Positions 36,476 through 50,675 of a stretch of 64,000 nt of DNA are shown here, piece by piece. This DNA is from Setaria digitata (Eukaryota > Nematoda > Chromadorea > Rhabditida > Setariidae). The notes beneath the pieces are model-generated. The model was not told the origin of the DNA. It ran no database searches and was given only the letters and a program-made list of their open reading frames with translations. Position 1 is the first letter of the stretch; every line of letters begins with the position of its first letter. The stretch lies in assembly GCA_003640385.1 (NCBI GenBank), contig RCAB01000042.1, forward strand, positions 62,001 through 126,000. Direction: 5' to 3'. Position numbers and translations under genes: made by a program.

Positions 36476-39400
36476 ATGAGTACCACAACAATGTGCCCCA
36501 TTCCGACAAAGGAAGCTGTGCCGGAAGAGCCGCCAGTGTACACTGATCTCAGCCAGCAGTTTGTGCTGTTTGAAGAATCCGACCAGTCTATTACACCACC
36601 TTCAGCAGTCGAGGAGAATCAGTCTGAAGAGCAGGCAGAAACCCTCTATGGTAATGGTAGTCATTTTAAAAGAAATGTATTTTAAAATTTCCCACTTCAG
36701 ATTATGGAATTTCAGTAACAGTTTTTGTCCAGAAGACATTTGCTCTTTTTTTCTGGTAAAGGTTAAATTCCTGTTAAGAAATTTTTCTAGTCATTCAGAA
36801 AAGAGTTGGTTCGGATAGGAATAAATTGACTCGGAATATTCCTCTTCGGTATAACAGGTATGACGGATGACTGTGCTTGAGGTTTCAACTGTTCCAAAAA
36901 TCCATGCATGGAATGATTATAAGGATTTTGTACTTTTCTAATGCAATTACCTTTTGAAACTATTAAATTTACAGCCTTAGACTTCAGGAAACATTTGAAT
37001 ATAATAATAATAGTAATAAGAATTTGGAGATCACAACTTATTTTTATGTCCAACCATCCAATTTAGGATTTCTTATCTATGCAATTTTCATGCTTTGTTT
37101 TCCTGTTTGCATCATTATTTCCACTGGATGGCTGGGAATACCGTATTCAAGCCTTGATAAAATTACAGCATTATTACCATTCTTGTTTTATGGTCTCCCT
37201 GTTATTCTTCCAATTTCAAAAATATGGATATTGAAACAGTAACGGAAATCTCTATTTGAAATATTATGCAGTGGTCATTTTGCGTAGAACTTTACAGGCA
37301 TAAAAAGACCACAAATTATGTAACTAGTATCTCACCGTAAGTATAGGAGATTGTGTATGATGTAGTAGAAGGCATTAAATTTGAAAAGTCCAGTTCAGAT
37401 TTTCTCGCTACTTCAAGTATGTAGTTTGTGCCGTATTAATAACTTTCAATTATTGCCGTTCATAAATATTTTTTGCAGTCGGATAGAAACAAAACTTCTT
37501 TTCGAATCATTTTTCAGGTGATGAGGTGAACCCTTCTCATACTAGTGATTATTATTCTAATGTTGTCGAGTGCGTAATGGAAGAGCCAGAAGAGGTCAGA
37601 ATGGTGGATGGAAAATCAAAGGGATCGATACAGAAAGCTAGACAATTGCGGAAGGTAAAAATTTTTTCAGAAATTGCATTGCTTCCGTAATTAATTGAAT
37701 AAAGCTGAATTTTTTTTTAGCGAAATGTTAGACGAGGAGGAGGGAATGGATTATGCCCACCGCATCCACCAGAAGATGTACCAGTTGTGAATTGGACTGA
37801 ACCGAACGAAATCAAGCACATATTTCCGAAAACTTACAACTATGTGGTAGGTTACACAGCCGAAATTTCTCTATGATTACATGGAACGTTATTTCGCGTT
37901 GAATCATTTATAGTATAAGGAATAGCGAAATATTGATAAATCACTTAATTCAGTTAGTTAAGAGTCAGTAAAACGTAGCTTCCTAGGCTAATTTGTTGTT
38001 TCGTCATTCTATGATAGCCTTGCAGACATTATAAACTTTTGAATAGTGCTATATCTTCTCTGAAGAATGCAAATGGGAAAAGTAATGATTGGATTGGCGA
38101 GATTTTCTCTTTCTATTTCTAGAAGCTTCTTTCTGGATTCCATAACACAGTATCTTAGGTTTACGCTCAAGCGCGTTACAGTTCACAGTACTTGAACTTA
38201 TCGAAGTGGAGAAAGGAATTTGATTTTTTTCTTGATAAATATAAATACTGGTGCGATATTATTCAAAGGTAAGTTCTGTTAAGCTTCACGAGCTAAAAAG
38301 ATCCAAGTATTTTAAAGTTTTTAAACTAATTTTCTAAAACCAAAACGTTGTATAATTGCACGTTTGTTTGTTATTTTCATCGTTCACATCACTACGACTT
38401 TTATGTGTATTTGTTTTCCAGAAGGCAGCTCAGTAACCATAAAGAAATCACCAAAGCGAAGCAACTGGTAGGACAGCTGAGATGGTTGCTTGACCATTGT
38501 TGGGAAGGTGATGAAAGCAAACCTTTAGTTCCAGAAATGTTATGGAGAGCTCGAAAAGGTATCTTTTTCATGAGGTCGAATTGTTTTTTTTTTTTTTTAA
38601 GTATTTAACAGTTTGAAATACAAATTTATAAATTCCTATAGGTTCACCACTGCATTTTTTCAGAGGAGGCTCGAAGATGTGAACAGTTACTGATTCGTAA
38701 GGAATATTATAAAAGAGAGGTATTAGTAAAAAGCGCTGCAACCTCATTATCTCGACGTACGAATGCTAGCACACAAAAATCTTTTGGAGAATATAAGGAT
38801 GATCGAAGTTGTTCCTTTAAAGATAGTACGAAAAAGTCATCATCAGGGTTTCAGAAAAAAAAAGATCAAGCTGGGATTGCTGGTGCTGTTGTTGGACTAC
38901 AGAAAATACCATTATCCGACAAAATAAAGAAAGAACAGGAAGAACAAGATAATGATGCACTGAATTTTTGGAAAGAGCGTGGTCAAATTGTCAGGAAAAG
39001 AGCGTATGTTAATATCTAGCGTCGGTTGTAATGTCGATGGCGTAACAGTGCAGCATCTTTTCATAAATTCAGAAACACACTTTTATGTTTTGAAAATATT
39101 CGTTTAGGCATCTCTTTTCGCTGCAGTTCCTAGTACGTCGTTGGGCAAAAGTACTAAAACAACTGCAGACACCATCAAGCATAGTGCGATCGCTATCCCA
39201 TCTAATTATTGTGCGAAATCGTTTAGAAAAATACGTTCAAGATCTGGCAGCTGCTTACGAGACAATCAAAGATTCGAATGATTTGGATGAACAAATGATT
39301 CGTGAGATTTTATTTGATTCTTATGTAACAAACTTGCATGGTTGAATTTATCGTGATCCTTTCATTTTTCTTGTAACTTTTATGCAGAGAGATTTATATT

Positions 39401-42400
39401 TTTTACACTTAACCTAATAGATTTTCTTTTTAAATCCATTTATATACCAAAATCCAAACATCTTATCACGAATAATTGGTTTGACTTCATAAGATGACAG
39501 GCAAAATTACTTGCTTAGGTAGTATTTGAATAAATGGGTTTAATTAACAATATCAGTAAGCAGTAGCTATAATAAAATGAAATAACTAAATAAATAGAAT
39601 CGGACATCTTTTTTAAAAGTTCATGTCCGATTTTACCACGAACAGAACTTCACATGCTGAAATATCATTGATAACCATTATCAGACTGAATATTGTAGTA
39701 AAAACATAATTTTTTTGTTGATTCTAGATGTTCTTTTGCGACGGGATGCGCTGCTGAAACGGGAAATGCGCAGTAGTGGACTGGGATCGCTGACCAATGG
39801 CTGGGTTATTTTCGAGTCAAAGTCTCCCAAAGTTTTAAAGAGGAAATTAGGCAAAAAAATGGGTTCTCTTGAAGTGTCAAAGTCACCGGGGGAGTTCTCA
39901 TCTTCAAACACTTCATCAACGTTGCTAAAAGTGAGGGACTACCTAGATGACGATGGAAAATCTGCTTCGGTTCCGACAGCTAATTCTAGAACAGAGCACA
40001 TTACTTGCAACTCATCGAAGGTTACGACTATAACAGAACTTGATGACACAAAAAATACTGAAATAAACGTTTCGGAGAGATCTGGTTTAACAATTGAAGC
40101 TGAAATTCCTCGACCTGTAGCCATTAAACCGTCCAATTTGACGGGTCAGTTTCAACTATTTTCATCTAAGTGAATGAAGGACTATTTGCATTACATCATC
40201 TTTTTTTCTGAACCAAATTTGATGATAGGGTTCTTCGTGATCCTCTTTATTAATATCATTTCATATTTCCAGTGGTTGCTTAATTAGCAGTAAAAATGCA
40301 ACAGCATTTTGCAGAAGATGAAAAAAATCGTTTGGAGTTGCAAGAAGTTGTAGCAGTGGAGGCGCTGTGGGCGGCATTTGCTAAAACGGAAACACCGAAA
40401 TGCAAGAATTTTTCCTGCTATTGTTGATGTAGCACCGATTATTTTTTTCCAGAAGTCATTGGAGAACTTTCATATGCATAAGAAAGACAGTGGTATCTCT
40501 AGTATTCCATGCAGTGAAAAAATCTCGACAACTTCTCTTAGATTTCTCTTTTTAGTTAAAGATGATAAGCCAATACTGGCTGCTATCGAGGCTGTTCTGA
40601 ATTCATGCAGAAGTTATCGAGCTGTGCTCGAAGTTCCCCTACCAAAGACGCTTGCTGACTTACGTCGTGGGTTGAAATTCCGTGAGTTTTTTTTTTTAAC
40701 TTGTTTAAAAATTAACTACTACATTGATAATTTCTTTTGTGTATGTTTGATGAAGAGGCTGTGAATAATCTTCTACATTTTCAATGCGCTATGAATCATA
40801 TTTAGCGACATTTTTCTATATGGTTCATAGCGGCTGAATATATTTTACGCCCAGTAAATATTTTACTTTTACAGAGATAAAGTCTATTAATTAAGTCATG
40901 CTCACTTTGCTTCCAGAAAACTTCAAATCACGGTTTTTGCTCTATTTCAATTCCAGAGTTTTCAGGCAACATTCAAGAAGCAGTAGGACTCCTGCAAACC
41001 TTGATAATTGAAAGGCATGAAGCGAAAACAGGTAAATTGCATGTTTTTACTCAGAAATTTTGCAGATATTTGTTCATTTTCTGAGAACTTTGCGTATTGA
41101 ATACTTTAATCTCTTTCTGAGGTACTATGTAACTGCAGATGTGGAGATGGTTTCCGTCCTCCTGTTAATTAGGAAAAAAAAAATGAGTTTATTGCTGCTG
41201 AACTCCATATATATTACACAAATATAGACACTGAATGACAAACATTTGAAAGAGATACTTCTGAAAAGTGAGATAAGCCACTTTCAGTCAAGTTATGCTT
41301 GAAAATATAGCTCAGATTTTGGGACTGTTGGTCGATATGAAATAGTTTCATTTAAGACCGCTTCTCTAACTGACCTCTCATATCCTTCCTAATTTATGAC
41401 CTTCTTTTGCATGTCCAAGAAGAAAAATCAATAGCTCTGCCTTGAAATTTAAAGAACTCTTCCTCTTTGGATATCTTATTTCTTCCACTCTTTTGTACAG
41501 AGATATTTAATGTATAAAACAGTGAAAGTACATATAAATATAAACACAAATATATATACATATTTCATCTCGTAGATTACTATTATTTCTGCATTTAACA
41601 TATATCCTAAATTTCAAGAGAGAAAGAACAGTCGATTAAAAAAAAAAAAGTAAATTCCGCTTTTCTATGACTAGTAGATGTTAGATTCTGGTAAGAAATA
41701 AATTTTTTTAGTCGTTTATGAGACAAACATCGTGTATTATACAAAGTCGATACGGCTTAATAAATCTTTGTTTCCGTTTCGTTCCCTGCTGTAGTAATTT
41801 TAGCATATAAACATCAGCAACTAGCAAGATGAAATTAAGTGTTTAAATCGAATGCGTCAATACCTTGATAAATTGTTAATTGTTCAATCAGACTATTAAA
41901 AACGACTGCCCAGCAATAACAGAGAATCGTGTTGTGGATGTTTTCTAAAACTTTTTTAAGAGAAGATGTGCATTCAAAAGGAAAAGATTTCTCAAGCACT
42001 TCTCAAAAAGTCTAATCTGAGAGATGGACCAAAAATACCATGATATAGTTGATTGGGGAAAAAAGAGCTATGAATTTGGAGGATTTAAGTAAGAAGCGAT
42101 GGAAAGAATGAAAACAACTCAAACTTTTTTCTTAATTATTGCAGTGCCATCATCTCGGACTGTCCATCCAATTATTCAGGATACCTGTTCTGAAAATGTT
42201 GGCAGGAGTGTAGGTGGTCGTCTTGAAATAAATTTTAAATTGTGATTAGTATTTATCTATTAATGAGATTGCCGAAATTGTGCAACTATAATGTTTTGGA
42301 AATGTAGGACTTCTGATTCTAAACTCATATTACCCTGACTTTGATGTGTCGCAGGACAACTTTTTGAGTTTCCTGAGAACATGCAATTGCAACTATTTAT

Positions 42401-45400
42401 TGTTTGTAAAGATAATTACTGAGTTTATTAACTTTTAGGTCGCCGAGTTGACCTAACTCCGTTTGAAACTCCAGAAATTCGAAGACTTCGGGCACAGTTT
42501 ACTGCTTCTGCTGCAGTACCCAAATTGAACGCTGCTGTTTCATTGGAGACAGCAGATGCACCAGGTTCAGCTGTTCTGAAATCTGGAGTTGAACTTGGAA
42601 TTGACATCAAACGAGAAGTGGATGAGTTGGCGCTCAAAAAAAAACAGAAGCAAGAGGATGATGGGGTAGCTGAGTCTAGTGCAAAAGAATTGGCAAAAGG
42701 AAAGAAACCAAAGGAAAATGAAGAGAAAATTGAAATGCTGGCTACGAATCGTCCAAAACGTCATATTAAGGCACCACACAGGTAATCGTTTCCTTCCCAG
42801 ATGTCAATGAAAACATTTCAAGTTACGAGTCACCACGGTAAAGGTTTATCCTTTTATTCTCACCAGATACTTCCATTCTTAAAGTTTTTGATGAATAATG
42901 AATAAAGTTCTTCCAGGTTCATATTTGATGACGAAGAAAGAGAAGAGGAAAAAAAGAAAAAAAAGATAGCACGGGCACGAACAAAAACCGGTAAAGGACA
43001 GAAGATAGAGAAAGCGTTAGAGAAAGTGAAAGAAACGGTGCCGGAAAACAATGAAAGCAAAGAAAAGAGTGACAAGAAGACTGATTTGTTATCATCGCCA
43101 ATGTGAGTTCGGGAATAAATTTTCACTGAGTTATTATGATTATCTATATGGCGGCTGTTAAATCCAGTTAGTAACTTTTCTAATGAAGGGGAACACTTGT
43201 TGACAAGTCGCGCCATAAAACTTTTAAAGAAAATAACTGTTTCAGGGAGATTTCAAACATGGAAACAATAGTAGTAATCCCGGAAGATGATATAGTGAAT
43301 GAGAATGATTGTAATTGCTGGTCCTCGAACGGTGATGACGAAATGTGAGTTTAGAATCATTTTAGAGAACTGAAATTTTTACTTAGTCTTTTGCAACAGA
43401 TTTACTTTTTTCGATAATTATTTATTTGATAAATAGTTTAGAAGTTAGGTTTCCCTTCGCTTAATCTTTTTTCAAAGGCATTAAAAAAAAAAAAAACCTT
43501 TGCATGAATTCATCTTTTCACTCATTATGCATATGTTTAATGCATAATATTTAGTACATAATATTGTTGAATTTCATTTTATATCTCACTGTGTTGTATA
43601 TTTTATGGTATTGTGGACTGTATGACTGGAGAGTTCAAGAAGTTGATGTAAATAAAATTTGTTAAAATACCATAGATTTATAGACCTAATATATTTAGAA
43701 TGTTGAAATTGATGTTTTTTATATAGACATCTTAATATAAAAAATTATGACGCACCGTCAACAGGTTTCTTATTAGAAACGTTGCAATTTGAAATTCTAG
43801 GTTTCTCGGACTCGATTTAATTGATGTCTCTGCCACACACGAATTCAAATGTGAAGCTGATGGAACAGTGCACGATATGCTTCGTTACATTGCCACCTTG
43901 AAAAATGGCACTGCTATGGAAGTGAGTAGACGTATGTATGAGCTTTGGACCACACGTAAGGTTCATTTTTTTCTCTCTTGGATTTGAAATTTTTTTTTGT
44001 CTTTTAAATCAAGTTAACAAATTTCCATTAAATCTATCATCATTTTTATGCCTTTGAAGTTACTGAGATAAATGGACAGTAAGCTGCTGGAAAAAACAAG
44101 AAGACAGCAAGTTGAATTTTTTGGAAATTCCACTTTCTTCCTTTCTTCCCTAATTAGAGTTTATTTTCTTCACAATAGTTATTGTGAGATTCTTTAATTA
44201 TTGGATAAAATTTTTAAGGAAATAGCATATAAAACGAGACAGCAACGAGAAATATCATCGGAAGTTATGCAAAAGGAGCAAGTACCATCCACCAATTTAT
44301 TAATGCACCCTGATAGTGCTGGTAGTTCGAATGACGAAGTGATAAACCGTGATAATTTATCAGGCATTCATTCCAGTGATTCCGTCATTCAGCCGTTGCC
44401 TACTGGGCCATGTAGCTCACGAAACATCGCATTCGGAGGTGCTGCGGGGGAGCAGAATGAAAGCGGAGATTGCGGTCCGTGGAGACAAGTGAGTAAAGAG
44501 ATTATTTTGGACCAGTCCCTTTTAACTACCTTTCTATATTGAATCGTGAAATGGGTGAAATTCATTTTTTAAAGGAAGGTTTCTAAGAAAATCTAGTCAG
44601 ATATAAGAAAATCCTACATGTTATCAGTTAGGTTTCTCTGAAATTTTATATTCTTTTGTGAATAAAAATTTCATTTTTCAGGTAGCATTTAGAAAGGATG
44701 CATCACTCAGTGGGCCGGCAAAAATGGATAAACTGAAGACTCAGTATGATCATTTGCTTATGATTTCGGAAAAAAGCTATGTGGGAAAATTGTTAGCAGA
44801 ATGGATGTATGTCCCGGAAGGTGGACCATTCGATGATAGAGTGAAACGTATAAGGCAGTTTGTTCAGGAGCTGGAAGATGTACTTAATCATCCAAACTCA
44901 ACTTGGAGAGACTATTTCAACATGAAAAGTTTGTTGTTCAGAAAATTGTTTTATTTTCAGAAATACAGATCGAATTTACAGAAGGCTAATTATTCAAAAA
45001 AATTAACTTTATGGTCGAAGCATATTAAATACAATGATGATGTTTTTCAGAATATCTGCAAACATTGATTGATAATATTATGGTTGATTTCAGTGCACTC
45101 ACTGGACAAGGTTAGTAAAAAAAATCTCTACAAATAAATATAGCAAGTTGAGTTACTTCAGAATGTTCCCGTGCTACTTCAGAATCTTACTATGAAATGT
45201 AGACATTATTCACAGAGTGCCTCTTAGAGAGTTTTTCAAATCTGGAGACCACGGAAGTCTTGTTCGCGGGAAATACCGATCATGTTGAAGTATATTTCTC
45301 AATTTTTTGTTTCCAGCTTCATCCAACTGTCATCTACCTTCATCAAATATTACATTTTCATCCAGCAGAAGTACGGTAAGTGACGTTGAACGTGATAATG

Positions 45401-45432
45401 CGGACGTTTCAATCAGGCCAAATTCTAACTGA
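36476..45432 (+). CDS. Large unrecognised Lys/Glu/Ser-rich protein, probably nuclear
   Basis: About 20 exons on the plus strand, most joining in phase. Clear ones: 36476-36650 (ATG, MSTTTMCPIPTKEAVPEEPP), 37518-37654, 37721-37846, 38159-38268, 38422-38558, 38664-39003, 39108-39301, 39728-40144, 40291-?, ~40556-40679, ~40958-41030, ~42145-42213, 42439-42781, 42917-43102, ~43246-43344, ~43801-43920, ~44219-44488, ~44683-44940, ~45051-45111, and the last ending VSDVERDNADVSIRPNSN at 45432. One junction near 40.3-40.56 kb is unresolved. The N-terminal third holds conserved-looking Trp-rich helical segments (NLSKWRKEFDFFLDKYKYW, QLVGQLRWLLDHCWEGDESK, ALNFWKERGQIVRKR, LVRRWAKVLKQLQ). The middle has a basic motif NRPKRHIKAPHRFIFDDEE followed by a long Lys/Glu coiled or charged stretch. 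A C-terminal helical block runs from MDKLKTQYDHLLMISE to NIMVDFSALTGQ, then a Ser-rich tail. The basic clusters suggest a chromatin or nuclear protein; that is inference. No catalytic motif or named domain was recognised. Confidence 0.8.
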
Positions 45433-45737
45433 AGGTGATGCGATTTACTCGCTGCATAAAAGATTATCAGCGCTGGTCATTCATTTATTGAAGAATAGAG
45501 CTATCATTTGTTCTGCTAAATATCAGTTCGAGGTCATTCTTTTCTTCATCAATTACTTCATCAGTTTCCTATAAATTTATAGTTGGTAATTGATTTTACA
45601 GATAATAATATTTTCTCTTTGCTAACACCGTTCTGAACTGGATTTTTGTCACAGTATTAAGCTCCAAGGCAAAAAAAATGCTTTATACATTGGTTCATAT
45701 TCATCACACTTCATTTTTACTTCTTCTTAGTAAATCT

Positions 45738-46172
45738 TCAATAAGGGGCATCTCTCAGTTTTAACATATTCAAATTTTCATTTTCCCGTTTTGGGATTGT
45801 GCGAGACGGAATCCGCGTTCCTTTCCTGGAATCAAGTTTTCGTAAATTACTATTCACTCTGGTTCTCTTAACATTCATTAGCTGAGCTAGTGGTGAAATC
45901 GATTTTTGTTTGTTTGTATTCGTTTTCATTTTTTATCCATTCTCGTGTATCTTGTGAAACATTTTTGCTTGACAAATAAACTTCCTTACACTTCTTATGA
46001 ATAAAACAACTGGGAAGATGGGCCGAGGGCTGGCTGACAGCAGGCAAACCAAAAGTTCCACACATTTGTTTTCGTGCTTTCTGTTTAGAGCTCTGATAGT
46101 CTTGGAAAAACTTGAGTTCGCATTTGTAAAAATACGAGCATATTTCATTGAGAAACTCCACATGATTTCTCA
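45738..46172 (-). CDS. Possible coding fragments, unassigned
   Basis: Two minus-strand open frames follow each other. The upper (45868-46172) starts HVEFLNEICSYFYKCELKFF, a regular amphipathic helical pattern that loosely resembles the last helix of BAR domains. The lower (45738-45929) reads NVKRTRVNSNLRKLDSRK and ends LRDAPY before a stop. Neither has a convincing start, and the frames overlap in different phases. They lie between the ends of two solid genes. They could be exons of a small gene, a decayed gene, or chance. Confidence 0.25.
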
Positions 46173-46401
46173 CAGTTTAAGAGTTAAAATTAATGGTTCA
46201 GCCTTCTTTCCTCCTCAAAGGGATTGATTTATCGCATTCGAGGCTGAAGTGATGCAGCAAATTTCGCATAACTTCATAACTTGAGACGGTGGGTCATACT
46301 GTTAAAAGTTCAGCAAAAAAAAGATTCAAGTACTAAATAATGAATTTTTTATAGGCTTCCACAACTCGCACATAAATATTCATAACAAACAGTTATCTAA
46401 G

Positions 46402-49400
46402 CTATGCCACGAACACCTGAGCAATATCGTCGTGTTCGTATGTTCTCCTCAAGAATGTGTCCGTGACTCGAATACCAGAAAGTGACTAAAAACAGGAAAG
46501 TTTAGAAAGCATCAGATCTTATAGCACTGAAACATAATTATATGCAATGACTGTACGAACAAAAGACTGGTTTTCATTTAAAAGAATCGCATAAACCAAA
46601 TTTGCTATAATCTATAAAGCGATGATTTAGCACGATTAAAGGAGGCTTTTGAGTGCTACTTAGACCTTAAATACTGTCCTTTGTACTAGTAAATATTGAA
46701 GTTAACGATACCTTTGTCAAATTTTCGTTAAAACTAGTATGTAGTATCATTTGTGGTCTACATTATTCTACAGGACCAAAAAGAATCGAGGTATGAGATG
46801 ATTCTTATTCTCTATATAATGAATTCTTTATATAATGAATCTATATAATGAATGAGTTCTTTGATATGATATAAAATTTGAAAACAAATGGATAGAATAT
46901 TCGTGTGCATCAGCGCATTTCCATGAATTTATCACTCGGAATCTCTTTTTACAAGCTCTTTTGCATTTTGTATAATTTAAAATTTAGTATATCTAATAAA
47001 CAGAGAAAAATACTTGCAATCCTGGTGTTAGTGGTAGTAACTCCAAACAAAAATCAGTTGTACTGTTCGGTGGCAATTGGCCCAATTCAACACCACTAGT
47101 TGAACAAAAAGCAATATTTGGTTGCAATTTATCATCCAAAGTCAGCACCAAATCCAAGGATCGTTCGCTAGAAATCCTCATTTCAAAGCGTTTGAATATG
47201 TAAAGTTATACACTATTATTACTAAATGCACAAAGTCCACAGAAATTTATTTTTTAGGCATCACCTGCAATTATGAAGTCGACACACCATAACAAATGGC
47301 TGCAAGACGGTTACCTTTGCGGGTATTTTTTCAATAGTAAGTCGTAAGTCACCATAACCTGGAGCCTGAAAACAAATCCTTGAGATACTAGGAGTTTCTC
47401 TTTCTTTAATCTCATTCATGTTATATGTCTGCAAATGGTACAAAACTTAAATTTACAAATAGTGAAAAAATGTGACAAGTATCCTAATAAATGCAGCAAC
47501 AAACCATTCGCTGCAGAGCACTGGTTTGTAGGCGACCTCTTTCGCCCATACTGGTCCTCCAGACCATATCCAATTTCCCAATTGATGTTCCTTTCCTAAA
47601 GTAACATAAAATTGTCACCCTTGTTAGTATTGATTAATAAGAGTAATAAACATATCAAGGCTGTGAAATTTTCGATATACATGATCTCCGAAAATCCGAA
47701 AGCCTTTACAGTTGTTTTGTTTAACTTTCGCTAAATGTGAGTGAAAATATCTTCACACAAAACGAAATATTTTAATAATAAACCTGAAGTAGTTAAGGGA
47801 ATAATCCGTCATTTTTGGTTTCAAACAGAAGAGATACTGTCGGATATCAGTTGGATTAAGGTATGACTGCTCCATAGTTTCATTTCTAACAATACCACTT
47901 TTAATGACAATGAACAGTGATTAGTTACAATTAATGACTGCCAATGTAACGATAAGAGAACCAACATTCTAATCATACATTCATCTGTGAGTATAGAATA
48001 ATATTATAAAAGTAACAAAAATCTTAATGGTAATCTCTCCTATAAACTCTTAAATAATAGGTGGGCAATATTTTAAGGGAAAATAACATGGAGTGTACAG
48101 AAAAAATTATATAATCAGCTAATAAATAAAAAGAATACTCTGTTTCAGGAGGTGAGATCTCGGAACTTATATAAAAATTCGACGGTTCCAGGGTCACTTT
48201 CTCCAGAACCATTGGTAGTTCAGAAGTATTCTGAATCTGTGCTTCCAAATAAACATCATTATTCTGCAAAAAATTACTCTTAGAGGATGTATTTAATATG
48301 AAATATGGCTTATGAATTGCAATACCTCTTTTATTATTATAAGACTAATTTAAAGGAAGAATATTTAGCATTTGTTCCTTAACTAATACAGATTTTAGGC
48401 AGTTCTTCCATCAAGCTTTTTGATCGATATTTTGGGTGCAGAAGAAGCTTGAAATTTTGGAACTCAGATTTTCATTTCCATAATCAAAAACAATAAGCAG
48501 AACTGATGGGAAATTAGCAGAAAAATGTTTCCACAAAATATTTAAGCGTAATTTTCTAGAAATGAAAAAAATTCCCAAATATCTGTCAGTTCTATACGCA
48601 AACCAGCTTACCAGATTATCCTGTAATTAGAGGAAATACCACTGGCTGTTATACACACGATTCTTCCACATATTCATGCAAGCAAACCAATTAGATTTAC
48701 ACACGAACGTAGGAAACAATGTAAAGCGTTTTATTTTTGTTCCAGTTTCTTGCAATTATGCAATATTTCACTCGGTTCAAATACAAGATTCATGAAACAC
48801 GAAACTGTGAAACTTCATGAGACTGTGATTGAATTTTAAAACACCACTAAAAACACCGGTAGTACTTAATCGATAACTAACAACAATACACCAACAGGTA
48901 TTTTAGGTTAATTTAGTATGCGATTAACTGCAACTCACCCCTTTATTTTTCCATACAAAACAAAATTGTATTTTAACTGCATTTCGCATAATTCAAAAAT
49001 TACTCTTAATAAAGTGTGGAAATGAAAATGCGGTATTTACCTCAGCGTTATAAAACTTTGTTCTAACGTCGATTGGTTTTGTGACTGGAAATTTAAAAAA
49101 TTTCCGAAAATACATCTCATCCTGCGGTGTTTTGTAACTTACCGCACATACTAATCTGCAAGATAGATGAAATCAACAACTCGTATGAAACAATCAGCTC
49201 ACATCCAACTTTCGAAAATTGCTTACAAAATCAGAGGTTAAGAAATGACACAAAAACCAAATATATTTAGTAAGTGTAAATGAAAGAATCCAATCCTATT
49301 TTTTCAACGCGTAACTGTCTATGGAAACAGTGTAGCGAAAGAAATGAAAGTTCCAGAAAATCAAATAATCCAAAGATGGATCAAATAAAATAGATCAACA

Positions 49401-50675
49401 CAAATAAAATATAGCTTAAAAGACCGCTCATCTAAAAAATTTTTCTACAATAAAGACTTCTCATCAAGTGAGAAAGCTTATACTGAGGAAAAAAACTAAT
49501 GCATATTATAGAGATATAATTTCGCAGTGAAAACTTATCCAAAGAAAATTCAATTTTGAATATATAGATGGTAGGGCATTAATCAAAAGATCTTTCGGTT
49601 TGTCTTTCGGATTTTTATCATAGGAAGTAAATCTGGAAGTCATGAACATCGAATCGTTAAATTCATACACATTCGGTACGTCACACCATCAATTATGGAA
49701 ATTAGAATCACTTTTCTAATCTTTAAAAAAAAAATATGCAAACGAATACATACATATGCTGTCCAATTTCTTTGATTTCATGACTGATAACTTCTCCCAA
49801 ACATTTTCCTGGTTCAAGCACTGCATTCGCCTCTTGTAGCTTCGATAATAGGGCATTACGCTGGCTTGTAGTTTGCAAATCAGTCTTCAAGAAAGGTTTT
49901 ACCATAGTAAAGGCGATTTTATGAGCAAGTGAACATAAAAATTGAAGTCTGAAGAATTTTTAACAATTTATGATTTCGGCACAAAATATTGAAAGAATGC
50001 AACAAATGTATATACCTTGACACATATATCCGTCGCAATCTTGTCGCTTATATTTTGGACGCACACGTAAAAAGTGAATGTCTCTCCAAGGTAAATGTTT
50101 CTGCAAGTTTTAATATGTCATTTTAAGTTTCTAGAAGTTTGCAATCTGTTGCATAATTCTTCTTGCTAAAGGTCACAATTTCATTAGAAATTACAAAGTG
50201 AAGACATGAGGTCCGCTCATTCTTTTTAGAAAATCTGAATCTTAAAATATTATAGCAGAGTTCACCACTAATTACTAGTTTTTTTTTTTTTTTTGAAACC
50301 AATGAGATGGTCAGACATTTGTTTCAACTACATTAGTACATAGTTCAATGGGCTTTGAATTTTTTGTGGACTTACTCGAACTTTTGTGGTGCCATAAGGT
50401 ACTTTCCGACAGGTATATCAGCCGCTTCCTGTCCAGTTAACCGACAAAGAGCAGAACCAATAAGCTCGCTGGTTGTATCAGCTGGATCAACTGGTGTGCA
50501 GATACTTTCATAAAATTTAGGACGAGCGAGGCGCATAACTAAAAAAAATAGCTGTCAAAGATATACATTAATAAAAAGTACAAAACTCTGGATTTCCCTA
50601 GCTTGAGAACCAACGAAGAAATTTCACTATGCAACCTTTCAGAGTCAGAATCTGTTCTTTTGTTGCTTCGGCCAT
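46402..50675 (-). CDS. TRAPPC13: Trafficking protein particle complex subunit 13
   Basis: Subunit of the TRAPPIII-type complex, which acts as a Rab1 guanine-nucleotide exchange factor in ER-Golgi and autophagic traffic. About 11 minus-strand exons follow the whole family sequence: start [13 protein letters not shown] (50636-50675); [12 protein letters not shown]...[12 protein letters not shown] (~50380-50541); [19 protein letters not shown] (~50022-50102); [19 protein letters not shown] and [13 protein letters not shown] (~49760-49905); [20 protein letters not shown] (~49045-49160); [20 protein letters not shown] (~48150-48265); [12 protein letters not shown] (~47800-47880); [20 protein letters not shown] (~47507-47596); [18 protein letters not shown] (~47264-47367); an exon ending [11 protein letters not shown] (~47021-47180); and [20 protein letters not shown] to the stop (46402-46485). 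Similarity to the vertebrate protein is obvious at LKADLQTSSQR- and MAPGYGDVRL-type motifs. The Kozak context (ACCATGG) supports the start. It looks complete. Confidence 0.95.
46812..46854 (+). repeat. Short tandem repeat, three units of TATATAATGAAT
   Basis: Three imperfect, closely spaced units of TATATAATGAAT inside the last intron of TRAPPC13. Confidence 0.7.

Noticed and set aside
40378..40764. Separate 128-codon gene inside the large plus-strand gene
   Set aside because: Its coding-like part (KDDKPILAAIEAVLNSCRSY) starts after a CTCTTTTTAG acceptor and ends at a donor in phase with the next exon, so it is an exon of the large gene.
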